Source: Roseococcus sp. (GTDB lineage: Bacteria; Pseudomonadota; Alphaproteobacteria; Acetobacterales; Acetobacteraceae). Taken from it: 40,876 bases of DNA. This document shows positions 34,091 through 40,876 of this stretch, piece after piece (position 1 is the first letter of the stretch; every line of letters begins with the position of its first letter). Position numbers and translations under genes: made by a program. The notes under the pieces were generated by a model. That model had not been told where the DNA came from. It made no database searches and saw only the letters and a program-made list of their open reading frames with translations. Location: the NCBI RefSeq assembly GCF_019747315.1, contig NZ_JAIEQY010000275.1:1-40876 (forward strand). The letters run 5' to 3'.

Positions 34091-34726
34091 GGACCTCATT
34101 TTGATTTTATCGCCACGCAATACTTCTGTACCCATACTGGAAACATCCCGAAACTCGGGCCGAGAAGAGAGGGAAATCAAAATGCCAGATAAAGTTGGTG
34201 AAGCGTACGATAAAATCATTAATAACGGCAGAGACATTGAACAAAAATTTGCCTCTCCCAGGTGGGACATTAGCCAAGAGAGGGCGTTTATTGAAAATTT
34301 ACTCGGTCAAAGATTCAATTTCTTTATGGCTTTTTTTTCCTTGGTTATTGGCGGAGCTATTAGTACGCGTGAAATAATAGTATTTCAAATTCCTATACTA
34401 TGGGTCGGGTTGTTGATTTGCACTCTTATTATGCTTACGTTATTTAGAACTCAGAAAAAGCTAAATATAATTTTATCCATCATTGAAAGAGACGCTAGCC
34501 ATCCCGTAACTGTGACAACTTCCCTCGCTGGGGGATGGAGTGTCCGCCGCATCGTTGGATATTATATCCCTGCCATATGCGTAACCCTGTTGCTTGTTGC
34601 TTCGCTAACCGTGACGTTCGGTAATTTTCCAAGCTCAACAGCTTCAACGGTGGTTACTGGCTGTAACTCAATGCTATTGGAACCATCCGATTAGTCTTCA
34701 CACCGCTTCTTGAGCAATGGCAGACG
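34091..34726. other. AT-rich islet of probable foreign origin
   Basis: Between the zur terminator and the Rieske gene, composition falls far below the surroundings. The 60-base line 34381-34440, for example, has 21 G or C (35 percent), against over 65 percent on either side. The islet holds one gene (34182-34694). No transposase, tRNA, direct repeats or att-like sequences were seen at the edges. Confidence 0.75.
34182..34694 (+). CDS. Orphan three-TM membrane protein of unknown function
   Basis: A 170-residue protein I do not recognise. The first 40 residues are charged and helical (EERAF-like SQERAFIENLLGQRFNF precedes the membrane). Three hydrophobic segments follow: about 46-62, 66-88 and 124-146, with a basic loop (FRTQKKLN) between the second and third and a short, serine/threonine-rich tail. 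The ATG at 34182 follows GAGAGGGA about seven bases upstream. Codon use is AT-rich with many ATA/TTA/AAT codons, unlike every neighbour. It could be a membrane effector of a small defence or stress cassette, but nothing in the sequence proves that. Confidence 0.7.
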   Translation: MPDKVGEAYDKIINNGRDIEQKFASPRWDISQERAFIENLLGQRFNFFMAFFSLVIGGAISTREIIVFQIPILWVGLLICTLIMLTLFRTQKKLNIILSIIERDASHPVTVTTSLAGGWSVRRIVGYYIPAICVTLLLVASLTVTFGNFPSSTASTVVTGCNSMLLEPSD

Positions 34727-35122
34727 CTACAACTCCACCACCACGTAATCCTCCTCGACCCGCACCGGAAACGTCTCCGCCTGCAGCGCCTCGCCCTTCT
34801 CGACGCAGGCGGGAAAGGCGCGAACCTTCATCCGGCGCGGGTCGAAGCGGGACTTGCCCGTGCGGATGTCGAATTCCCAGGCGTGCCAGGGGCAGCGGAT
34901 GATTTCGCCGGCGCGGCCATAGCTGTATTCGCCGGGGCAGGGGCTTTCCACCAGGCCCATGACGGGGCCGAGCGCGAGAGAGCCGCCCTGGTGCGGGCAG
35001 CGGTCCGACAGCGCGAAGAACTCGCCCGAGAGGTTGAACACCACCACGCGCTTGCCATTCGCCTCGACCAGGCGGCGCTCGCCGGGGGGGATTTCCGCCA
35101 CCGGGGCAACGACGTGGCGCAT
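34727..35122 (-). CDS. Rieske [2Fe-2S] ferredoxin-like protein
   Basis: A 131-residue single-domain Rieske protein. Ligands are C42 and H44 (RCPHQG) and C77 and H80 (RCPWHAWEFD), with an extended stretch of 32 residues between the pairs. No signal peptide or membrane helix is present, so it would act as a soluble electron carrier or as an oxygenase component. The ATG at 35122 was chosen as the first one giving the usual beta-strand start; the longer frame to 35512 lies over the amidohydrolase. It is 53 bases after the amidohydrolase gene and likely in its operon. Confidence 0.88.
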   Translation of the reverse strand: MRHVVAPVAEIPPGERRLVEANGKRVVVFNLSGEFFALSDRCPHQGGSLALGPVMGLVESPCPGEYSYGRAGEIIRCPWHAWEFDIRTGKSRFDPRRMKVRAFPACVEKGEALQAETFPVRVEEDYVVVEL

Positions 35123-35175
35123 GTTAGCGTCCGATCCGGCGAGGCGGGCTTCCGCCGAGGCGGTGAATCGGCCGC

Positions 35176-36288
35176 TCAGACATGGTCGAAGCCGTAGAGC
35201 TTGCGCGCATTGCCGCCGTAGATGGCAGCGCGCTTGTCCTCGGGGATGAAGCTCGGGATCGCGGTGCGCGGGTCGTCGAAATCCCAATGCGGATAGTCGC
35301 TGGCGTAGAGGATCTTGTCCCAGCCGATCCAGGACATGCAATCCAGCAGATGCTCGGGGCGCGGCGGTTCTTCGATGGGCTGGGTGCTGACCCAGATCTG
35401 GTCGCGGATCTGCTGCGAGGGCAGGCGCTTCATGGCCGGCAGTTCGGATTTCAGCATCGGCCAGTGCCGGTCCAGCCGCCACGCCACGCTCGGCAGCCAG
35501 CCGAAGCCGCATTCGATGAGGATGATGCGCAGCTTCGGAAACCGCTCCAGCACGCCCTCGATCACCAGGGAATGCACGAGGGATTGGCAGGAGGTGGCAT
35601 GCTCGCTCACCTCCTCGATGTAGAAGCTGGGCCAGCCGCCATTGGTCATCGCCCAGCCGCTATAGCCGAAGGCGTGGATGCCGATGGGCAGGCCCGCTTC
35701 CTCGGCCGCCTCGAAGATCGGCCAGTATTTCGGATTGCCGAGCGGGTGGGAGGTGCGGCTCATCAGCAGCACCTGGCAGAAGCGCTTGTCGCCCGCGCGC
35801 TTGCGGATTTCGCGCGCGCTGGCTTCCGGGTCCTCATAGGGGACGACGACGCTGGCGCGCAGCCGCGCATCGCGATCCACCCAGGTGGCGAGCTGCCACT
35901 CATTCACCGCATGCGCCATGGCGACGGAGAAGGGGTTGTTCTGGTCGCCCTGCGCGGTCGGCTGCAGCGGGTTCAGCACGCCCACATCGATGCCGTGGAA
36001 ATCCAGCATTTGCTCCTGCATGAAGGCGAGGTCGCTGGCCGGCGTGCCGGTCTCGGGCCAGGCGTCGCGGCGGCAGGCGAGCGGCTGCGACTTGAAATAG
36101 GGCGTGCCCTTCACGAAGCCGTGGCGCGGGCGGATGCCGAAGGTGTTCAGCCGCTCGCGCATCTCGGAAGAGAGCCAGGGCTCGTAGTCGTTGATCGAGC
36201 GCGGGCGCGGATGGATATCCACATCAATCAGCCCCTGTGTGGCGGCGAGTGGCCTTCCGGGGGAAGCTTGCGGGCGAATGACGTTCAT
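35176..36288 (-). CDS. Amidohydrolase-2 family (ACMSD-like) hydrolase, first copy
   Basis: A 370-residue metal-dependent TIM-barrel hydrolase of the amidohydrolase-2/ACMSD type: DVDIHP near residue 24, IHAFGYSG and the later SEHATSCQ, the IECGFGWLPSVAWRLDRHW segment, and the terminal YASDYPHWDFDDP where the catalytic aspartate lies. Such enzymes decarboxylate or hydrolyse aromatic-ring products, but the substrate is unknown. Start ATG at 36288 shares one base with the stop of the neighbouring paralogue (TGATG), so the pair is translationally coupled. Confidence 0.88.
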   Translation of the reverse strand: MNVIRPQASPGRPLAATQGLIDVDIHPRPRSINDYEPWLSSEMRERLNTFGIRPRHGFVKGTPYFKSQPLACRRDAWPETGTPASDLAFMQEQMLDFHGIDVGVLNPLQPTAQGDQNNPFSVAMAHAVNEWQLATWVDRDARLRASVVVPYEDPEASAREIRKRAGDKRFCQVLLMSRTSHPLGNPKYWPIFEAAEEAGLPIGIHAFGYSGWAMTNGGWPSFYIEEVSEHATSCQSLVHSLVIEGVLERFPKLRIILIECGFGWLPSVAWRLDRHWPMLKSELPAMKRLPSQQIRDQIWVSTQPIEEPPRPEHLLDCMSWIGWDKILYASDYPHWDFDDPRTAIPSFIPEDKRAAIYGGNARKLYGFDHV

Positions 36289-37355
36289 CAGACGGTCTCC
36301 ACGGACAGCCGAGTATAGGTCGAAAGCGCGTTCTCCACGCAGATTTTCCGCGCGAGCGTGGCATCCAGGCCCGGCGGCAGCCGCGGCGGGCCATCGAATT
36401 GCCAATGCGGCCAGTCGCTGGACCAGAGCAGCATGGCGTCGCTGCCCAGATGGTCCATCACGCGCTGGACGGTTTCGGCATCCTCGGGCGCATCGAAGGG
36501 CTGGATGGAGAGGCGGACGTTCTCGCGCACCACGTCGAAGGGGTTGCGGTCCAGCCAGGGCACCTCGAAGCGCACGCCCTTCCAGCCCTTCACCAGGCGC
36601 CACATGAAGGCCGGCAGCCAGGAGACGCCGCTCTCCAGCAACACCACCTTCAGTGTGGGGAATTTCACGAAGACGCCCTCGGTGATCAGCGAGGCCAGCG
36701 TGCTCTGGAAGGCCTGCTGGTTTGCCGCGTAATCCTCCGCATACCAGGAGGGCCAGCCGAGCGAGGTGACCGGGTTGCGGTAGCAACTGCCGGCATGGAT
36801 CGCCAGCGGCAGGTCGTGCTTCACCAGCGCCTCGAAGATCGGCCAATTGTGGCGGCGGCCCAGCGGCGTCTCGCCCATCACCAGCACCATGGCCTGGACG
36901 AAGCGGGCGTCCGGCGCGCAGCGTTCGATCTCGGCCACCGCATGCTCGGGGTTGAACATGGGCAGGATGATGGAGGCGGCGAGGCGGGGATCGGCATCGA
37001 GCCATTCCGCCCGCGTCCAGTCATTCAGCGCCGCGGTGAAGGCGTTGCCCATATCCTCGTTGAAGACGAGTTGCACGCCGTAGAGGGGTGTGACGATGCC
37101 GCGGGAAATCTTCCAGGGGTCCAGCACCTGCTCGCGCAGCAATTCCACGCGAGAGGCCGGCCAGGCGCCCTCCGGCCGCCAATCGGCGCGGACCGATTTG
37201 GGCGCCTTGGGCGGGTAGGATTGCGTGTCGAACCCCTCCATCCCGCGCAACGCGATCTGGTCCCGCCAGAGCTCCGGCAGATAGGGTGCCAGCGCCGAAA
37301 GCCCCGGAACCATCGGGTGAAGATCGGCGTCGATTGTGCCCGCGGGGAGGTCCAT
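36288..37355 (-). CDS. Amidohydrolase-2 family (ACMSD-like) hydrolase, second copy
   Basis: A 355-residue paralogue of the preceding protein, with DADLHP near residue 10, IHAGSCYRN, the LLESGVSWLPAFMWRL segment and the terminal WSSDWPHWQFDGP. It is diverged from its neighbour but collinear with it. The ATG at 37355 has AAGGAAA about ten bases upstream and begins near the metal-binding motif as expected. Two such genes with a Rieske protein suggest a two-step or heteromeric ring-cleavage/decarboxylation pathway. Confidence 0.88.
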   Translation of the reverse strand: MDLPAGTIDADLHPMVPGLSALAPYLPELWRDQIALRGMEGFDTQSYPPKAPKSVRADWRPEGAWPASRVELLREQVLDPWKISRGIVTPLYGVQLVFNEDMGNAFTAALNDWTRAEWLDADPRLAASIILPMFNPEHAVAEIERCAPDARFVQAMVLVMGETPLGRRHNWPIFEALVKHDLPLAIHAGSCYRNPVTSLGWPSWYAEDYAANQQAFQSTLASLITEGVFVKFPTLKVVLLESGVSWLPAFMWRLVKGWKGVRFEVPWLDRNPFDVVRENVRLSIQPFDAPEDAETVQRVMDHLGSDAMLLWSSDWPHWQFDGPPRLPPGLDATLARKICVENALSTYTRLSVETV

Positions 37356-37407
37356 GGCTCGTTTCCTTTTCAGCGAGCTTGCCATGGGCCTGGCCGCCGG
37401 GGAAGCG

Positions 37408-37695
37408 TCAGCGGCAGACCACCCTTCCATCATAGCGCCGGCGCCAGCAATCGCGGCGCGGGGCCTGCGGCGTGGTCAGCGCACCCACGGCCGCGCCCGT
37501 GAGGCCGCCCGCGATGGCGCCGATCGCGGCACCCTCGCCGCCACCGGCCAGGGCCCCGATGGCCGCGCCACCGCCCGCGCCGATCAGGGCGCCCCCCGCC
37601 GCACGCTGGCCGGGGCTATAGGGATTGGTGCAGGCGGCCGTGCTGGCGGCGATGCCGGCCAGCAGCAGGGTCAGGCGGAGATGTCGGGCGAACAT
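37408..37695 (-). CDS. Glycine-zipper lipoprotein
   Basis: A 95-residue lipoprotein. A signal peptide (MFARHLRLTLLLAGIAASTAAC) ends in a lipobox-like AAC with the cysteine at residue 22. The rest is a glycine-zipper stretch with repeated GAxxGALAGG motifs, like the family of small outer-membrane glycine-zipper proteins, and a basic tail with two cysteines (RRDCWRRRYDGRVVC). GGAAGGGA lies about eight bases before the ATG. It is 52 bases upstream of the second amidohydrolase gene and is otherwise unconnected to it. Confidence 0.82.
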   Translation of the reverse strand: MFARHLRLTLLLAGIAASTAACTNPYSPGQRAAGGALIGAGGGAAIGALAGGGEGAAIGAIAGGLTGAAVGALTTPQAPRRDCWRRRYDGRVVCR

Positions 37696-37751
37696 GACGA
37701 CTCCCTTCCGGTTGTGCCGAAGCTTGAACGCGGCAGGTGGGACAAGGTCAA

Positions 37752-38051
37752 TCAGAGCGCGCAGATATGGATGGTCCGCCCCTCGATCAGTGGTTCATAG
37801 GCCGCGCGCGTCCGTGCCAGGCGCGGATTTTGCGTGTGCGCCTGGAAGGCGGCGTCATCGGCATAGACCTCATAGAGCATCACGCGGCTGTCATCCGGCC
37901 CGCCCTTGCCCTTGGGCTGGAGCACGTCGAATCGCTCGCAGCCGGGCTCATCGGCCAGGGTGCCCGCGGCGTGGTCGCGGATGATGGCATCGAAGGCGGC
38001 ATGCGCGCCGGGCTTCAGCTTGAATTCGACGACGAGGGCGATCTTGGCCAT
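37752..38051 (-). CDS. ABM-domain protein, first copy
   Basis: A 99-residue antibiotic-biosynthesis-monooxygenase-type ferredoxin-fold protein: IALVVEFKLKPGAHAAFDAIIRDHAAGTLADEPGCERFDVLQ, then RVMLYEVYADDAAFQAH. The ATG at 38051 begins at the first beta strand; an earlier in-frame start at 38075 adds eight residues. It is similar to the next gene and probably arose by tandem duplication. ABM proteins are dimeric, and some cleave or oxidise polyketide or heme-like substrates; the substrate here is unknown. Confidence 0.82.
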   Translation of the reverse strand: MAKIALVVEFKLKPGAHAAFDAIIRDHAAGTLADEPGCERFDVLQPKGKGGPDDSRVMLYEVYADDAAFQAHTQNPRLARTRAAYEPLIEGRTIHICAL

Positions 38052-38102
38052 GGGGCTCTCCGGGTTTCCTGCCACCCATTGCGGACCCTCGGCCGCGCGC
38101 CG

Positions 38103-38414
38103 TCAATCCAGACCGAGCCGGCAAAGGCGCGAGGAACGCCCTAAGATCAGCGGCGCGAAGGCGGCCTTGGTCGCCTCATGGCGGGGAAAGCTCCAATGCG
38201 CCTGGCGAGCGGCCGCATCGGTAAAGACCTCGTAGAGCATCAGCCGGTTGGGGTCCGGCGTGCCCTCGGCATCCACCACCTCCAGCACGTCGAAGCGTTC
38301 GAGGCCGGGTTCCTCGGCCAGGCAGGCGGCGGCATGGGCGCGCATCAGGGCGAGGAGCGCGGCATGGCAGCCGGGCCGGACCTCGAACTCCACGATGAGG
38401 GCGATTTTGGGCAT
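38103..38414 (-). CDS. ABM-domain protein, second copy
   Basis: A 103-residue ABM-domain protein closely resembling its neighbour: MPKIALIVEFEVRPGCHAALLALM, AEEPGLERFDVLEVVDAEGTPDPNRLMLYEVFTD, QAHWSFPRHEAT. The ATG at 38414 was taken because it begins the first strand; longer frames upstream lie over the divergent Bug gene. The 51-base gap to the first copy and the similarity suggest one operon. It is divergent from the Bug-type receptor gene, with a 55-base shared promoter region in which I see no clear operator. Confidence 0.82.
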   Translation of the reverse strand: MPKIALIVEFEVRPGCHAALLALMRAHAAACLAEEPGLERFDVLEVVDAEGTPDPNRLMLYEVFTDAAARQAHWSFPRHEATKAAFAPLILGRSSRLCRLGLD

Positions 38415-38469
38415 GTGGTTTCCTCCCGCGGCGCGCGGTGGCATACCACGCGGCAACCGGAGGAAACAC

Positions 38470-39432
38470 ATGTCCATCATCACGCGCCGCGCCCTCACGG
38501 GCTCGCTTTCGCTGCTCGCCGCGCCCGCTTTGGCGCAGGGCGGCTTTCCGCAGCGCAACGTCACCATCATCGTGCCCTTCGCGCCCGGCGGCAGCACGGA
38601 CATCCTGACCCGGCTGATGGCCGAGCGGATGACGCAGACCCTCGGCCGCCCCGTGCAGGTGGAGAACCGGCCCGGCGGCAACACCATCGTCGGCGCCGAG
38701 GCCGCGGCGCGGTCGCAGCCCGATGGGCATACGCTGCTGATGGCGGCCGGCACGACGCTGACCGTGAACCCCATCATCCAGCGCAACCTGCCCTACAAGC
38801 TCGAGGATTTCGCGCCGGTCACGCTGGCCACCACCTTTCCCTTCGCGGTGATCGCGCGGCATGACGGCCCGCGCGACATTCCGGCGCTGGTGGCCGCCGC
38901 GCGCGCCCGCCCGGGCCGCATCACCTATGGCACCAATGGGCCGACCACGCTGACCAATGTGGCCATGCTGATGGTGCTGGAACGCCTGGGCGTGACCATG
39001 CAGGACGTGACCTATCGCGGCGATGCCGCCCAGCTGAATGATTTCCTCGCCGGCACGCTGGATTTGCTGGTGGTGGCGGGCAGCACGGCGCTGCCGGTCT
39101 TCCGCAACAACCAGGGAAGACTACTGGGCTGGACCAGCGCGCAGCGCGTGCCCTCGACGCCGGATGTCCCCACCTTCGCCGAATTCGCCCCGGGGCTGGA
39201 GGCGTTGAGCTGGTTCGGCCTGCTGGCGCCGGCCCGCACGCCCGCGCCGGCCATCGAGGCGCTGAACGCCGCCGCCATCGCGGCGCTGGCCGATGAGCGC
39301 ATCCGCGAGCGGCTGGCCAATGACGCGCAATTCGTCCAGGGCAGCACGCCCGCGGCCTTCGGCCAGTTCCTGACGGCGCAGCTGGCGGCCTGGCGGCCCG
39401 TGCTCAGCCGGATGGAAGTGCCGCTGAACTGA
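38470..39432 (+). CDS. Tripartite tricarboxylate transporter (Bug-family) substrate-binding protein
   Basis: A 320-residue Bug-type periplasmic solute receptor with a Tat-like or Sec signal (ITRRALTGSLSLLAAPALA), then the family's N-terminal FPQRNVTIIVPFAPGGSTD, VQVENRPGGNTIVGAEAAARSQPDG, and GTNGPTTLTNVAML with the acid-binding loops. GGAGG lies about seven bases upstream of the ATG. No TctA/TctB membrane genes are adjacent, so it is an orphan receptor, common in this family. Its divergent position relative to the ABM and amidohydrolase genes suggests it brings the substrate for them. Confidence 0.93.
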   Translation: MSIITRRALTGSLSLLAAPALAQGGFPQRNVTIIVPFAPGGSTDILTRLMAERMTQTLGRPVQVENRPGGNTIVGAEAAARSQPDGHTLLMAAGTTLTVNPIIQRNLPYKLEDFAPVTLATTFPFAVIARHDGPRDIPALVAAARARPGRITYGTNGPTTLTNVAMLMVLERLGVTMQDVTYRGDAAQLNDFLAGTLDLLVVAGSTALPVFRNNQGRLLGWTSAQRVPSTPDVPTFAEFAPGLEALSWFGLLAPARTPAPAIEALNAAAIAALADERIRERLANDAQFVQGSTPAAFGQFLTAQLAAWRPVLSRMEVPLN

Positions 39433-39446
39433 AGGGCGCGCACTGC

Positions 39447-39504
39447 GCTTTGCGGCAACCCGCCCTGCACTCGGGAGTTGAGCAGGGCTCAAACGTCGCA
39501 AAGC
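39447..39504 (+). other. Nested hairpin before the DSFPASDP-motif gene
   Basis: GCTTTGCG (39447-39454) pairs with CGCAAAGC (39497-39504), and inside it GCCCTGC (39462-39468) with GCAGGGC (39482-39488), a two-tier stem. It ends eight bases before the next ATG (39513) and starts 15 bases after the Bug stop. There is no T run, so it could be a 5'-leader element of the next gene or a weak terminator. Confidence 0.55.
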
Positions 39505-39512
39505 TCTTGATC

Positions 39513-39911
39513 ATGTCGGATAAACCAAGCGAATACCGCCATCACGACGGCACGCCGGGCTCCTCGGCGGACCGCAGCGCCAAGACCGCCGTGCCGGACA
39601 GCTTCCCCGCCAGCGACCCCGTCGCCACCACGCCGGCCGTGGGCGTGCGAGCCATGGATGTGACGGAGATGATGCCCGCCACGGAGAAGCCCGAGGTGCG
39701 GCATCCCATCCACCTGACGGCGCGCTTCGAAGACAGCGTGACGGCCAAGCTGGCGGTGGAGAAGCTCGTGCGCGACATCCCGCTGGAGCGCGCCTGCACC
39801 GAGCTCTCGGAAGAGGGCGACAAGACCCTGCTCGAGGTCACCACCACCCGGACCGATGTGGAGCGCGTGACCACCATCCTGCGCAGCGGCGGCGGCGACC
39901 TGTTGGCGTGA
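39513..39911 (+). CDS. Small protein with DSFPASDP motif, function unknown
   Basis: A 132-residue protein. The N-terminal 60 residues are polar and probably disordered, with the PDSFPASDPVA motif (about 29-39) that recurs in small alphaproteobacterial proteins. The C-terminal part (HPIHLTARFEDSVTAKLAVEKLVRDIPLERACTELSE..., DVERVTTILRSGGGD) could form a small alpha/beta fold. No family function is known to me. The ATG at 39513 lacks a clear ribosome site, and it is preceded by a strong hairpin. Neighbours on the right are envelope-stress-type membrane proteins. Confidence 0.72.
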   Translation: MSDKPSEYRHHDGTPGSSADRSAKTAVPDSFPASDPVATTPAVGVRAMDVTEMMPATEKPEVRHPIHLTARFEDSVTAKLAVEKLVRDIPLERACTELSEEGDKTLLEVTTTRTDVERVTTILRSGGGDLLA

Positions 39912-39950
39912 CCAGGTGGGAGGGGCGACGGCGTGTCGCGCCTCCCGCTG

Positions 39951-40202
39951 TCACCCGCGCCGCGCGACCATGTTCAGCAGCACCAGCAGCAGGACGGCGC
40001 CGAGCGTCGAGACGATCAGGCTCGGCAGGAAGCCGGCATAGCCGAAGCCCGCCAGCCCCGCGACAAAGCCGCCCAGCACCGCGCCCACCAGCCCCACGAT
40101 GAGGTTGGTGATCAGGCCGTGGCTGCGCCCCATGAAGCGTTCTGCCAGCCAGCCCGCGAGAAGGCCAATGACGATAGCCCCGATAAATCCAACGCCGTTC
40201 AT
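39951..40202 (-). CDS. GlsB/YeaQ/YmgE-family small membrane protein
   Basis: An 83-residue protein of the transglycosylase-associated (GlsB/YeaQ/YmgE) family: three helices, GFIGAIVIGLLAGWLAERFMG, LITNLIVGLVGAVLGGFVAGLAG and LIVSTLGAVLLLVLLNMVARR, with the characteristic glycine-rich GAxxGG turns. It is small, hydrophobic and usually stress-induced; its role is not well defined. The ATG at 40202 overlaps the stop of the upstream YihY-like gene (ATGA), so the two are co-transcribed. Confidence 0.88.
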   Translation of the reverse strand: MNGVGFIGAIVIGLLAGWLAERFMGRSHGLITNLIVGLVGAVLGGFVAGLAGFGYAGFLPSLIVSTLGAVLLLVLLNMVARRG

Positions 40203-40876
40203 CGTGTGATCCTTGCCTGTGAGGTTGCCTTGCGGAAAAGGCGAAGCGCCAGCCCGACCGCCAGCAGCGAGGTCGCGATCAGCAGCCCATAGTCCCTGGG
40301 TTTCTGGCGCAGGGGTGTGCCGAGCCCGCCATCGAGCCGCACCAGCCCCTCGGCTGTGAGGGTGACGGGCGTTTCCGCCGCCGGTTCCTTGCCGCTCCAG
40401 GCGCGGGTGAATTCCGCGCCGAGCAGGAAGATCACGGCGGAATAATAGAGCCAGAGCAGCACCACCGCGATGGACCCGGCCGCGCCGAAATCCTCCGAGA
40501 CGCCGGAGCGGCCGATGTAGAAGCCGATCGCCGTCTTGCCGAGCGTGAAGAGGAAGGCGGTGGCGATGGCGCCGACGATGACATCGCGCCATTGCAGCCG
40601 GCGGTCCGGCAGGATCTTGAAGACGGCGGCAAACAAGCTCGCGATCAGCACGAAGGAGAGCGTGAAATTCGCGAGGCTGAGCAGCCAGGACGCAGCCTCT
40701 CGCCCCGCGGTCAGCCACTGACCGAGCGCGCTGATGGCGGCACTGGCGATCAGCGAGGCCAGCAGCAGGAAGGCCGTCGTGCCGACCAGCCCCACGCTCA
40801 GAGGCCGTCTCGGAACGCCTTCGAGATAATCAGTTCCGGGGTGGATGGCCGGGCTTCATCGTGATTCGACCAGGTT
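40199..40876 (-). CDS. YihY/BrkB-type membrane protein, 5' partial and apparently frameshifted
   Basis: The C-terminal 198 residues in one frame (GTG at 40795) are clearly YihY/BrkB: GTTAFLLLASLIASAAISALG, then GAIATAFLFTLGKTAIGFYIGRS and SIAVVLLWLYYSAVIFLLGAEFTRAW. Full-length YihY is about 300 residues, so an N-terminal third is missing. Upstream in the same frame a TGA occurs at 40856-40858. The next frame over, ending at a TGA at 40798-40800, reads TWSNHDEARPSTPELIISK..., which continues well into the YihY frame if one base is added near 40799 (CTC-CTG). A one-base deletion or sequencing error is therefore likely. The 5' end lies outside the window. Confidence 0.72.

Noticed and set aside
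33924-34181. Upstream extension of the AT-rich orphan gene
   Set aside because: The long frame crosses the zur coding region and terminator; the ATG at 34182 has its own ribosome site and coincides with the composition change.
1-40876. CRISPR arrays, tRNA/rRNA genes, insertion sequences
   Set aside because: No regularly spaced direct repeats, cloverleaf genes or transposase frames were recognised; the His8 codon run at 32490-32515 is a coding feature of the GTPase.

Overview
The window is GC-rich, gene-dense bacterial chromosome. It carries most of a purple-bacterial photosynthesis gene cluster (roughly 1-21600), followed by housekeeping, transport, metal-homeostasis and catabolic genes. The gene complement (puhE, bchIDO, bchE, bchXYZ, pufBALMC, crtBCEF) identifies a bacteriochlorophyll a-producing alphaproteobacterium. 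The reaction-centre cytochrome PufC, the M subunit that resembles cytochrome-bearing reaction centres, the absence of pufQ and pufX, and the overall composition suggest the Rhodospirillales, probably Acetobacteraceae (a Roseomonas/Roseococcus-like aerobic phototroph). That placement is inference.

Region 1 (1-6420, + strand) is one tightly packed unit: puhE (5' end outside the window), hemA, bchI, bchD, bchO, crtB, with stop-start overlaps from bchI onward. It supplies 5-aminolevulinate, inserts Mg into protoporphyrin and makes phytoene. A convergent DUF2189-type membrane protein follows. Region 2 (7340-9509, +) is bchE-bchJ, with an FNR-like half-conserved palindrome upstream. Region 3 (9723-20487, - strand) is the classical superoperon crtE-crtF-bchC-bchX-bchY-bchZ-pufB-pufA-pufL-pufM-pufC, ending in a strong terminator. 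pufA (59 aa) lies at 12851-13030. The puf part is full of strong intercistronic hairpins. crtC is divergent from crtE. Perfect PpsR/CrtJ boxes (TGT-N12-ACA) sit between crtE and crtC and upstream of bchC, so light/oxygen repression is likely. No crtI, crtD, crtA, acsF, bchF/N/B/L/H/M/P/G or puhA is in the window.

Region 4 (21608-33561) begins with a class II aldolase-like gene. It continues with a long run of - strand genes, reading from right to left: hisI, a COG0523 (CobW-like) GTPase, a GNAT acetyltransferase, a carbon-nitrogen hydrolase, lpxB, a MacB-type ABC ATPase and permease, a TolC-type outer-membrane protein, an unusual GAF-PAS-TM-HlyD/MacA fusion adaptor, and a methyltransferase with a C-terminal beta domain. 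A zur-type regulator is divergent from hisI, with an imperfect palindrome between them, so the top of this run looks like a zinc-starvation module. The fused sensory adaptor is the most unusual protein of the window.

Region 5 (34091-34726) is a short AT-rich islet with one orphan three-TM protein, very different in composition from its surroundings and probably acquired. Region 6 (34727-39432) has a Rieske ferredoxin-like protein, two amidohydrolases, a glycine-zipper lipoprotein, two small ABM-domain proteins and a divergent Bug-type solute receptor: a putative catabolic cluster of unknown substrate. Region 7 (39513-40876) has a small DSFPASDP-motif protein, a GlsB/YeaQ-type membrane protein and a YihY/BrkB-like gene that appears frameshifted near the right edge. 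No tRNA, rRNA, CRISPR array or insertion sequence was recognised.
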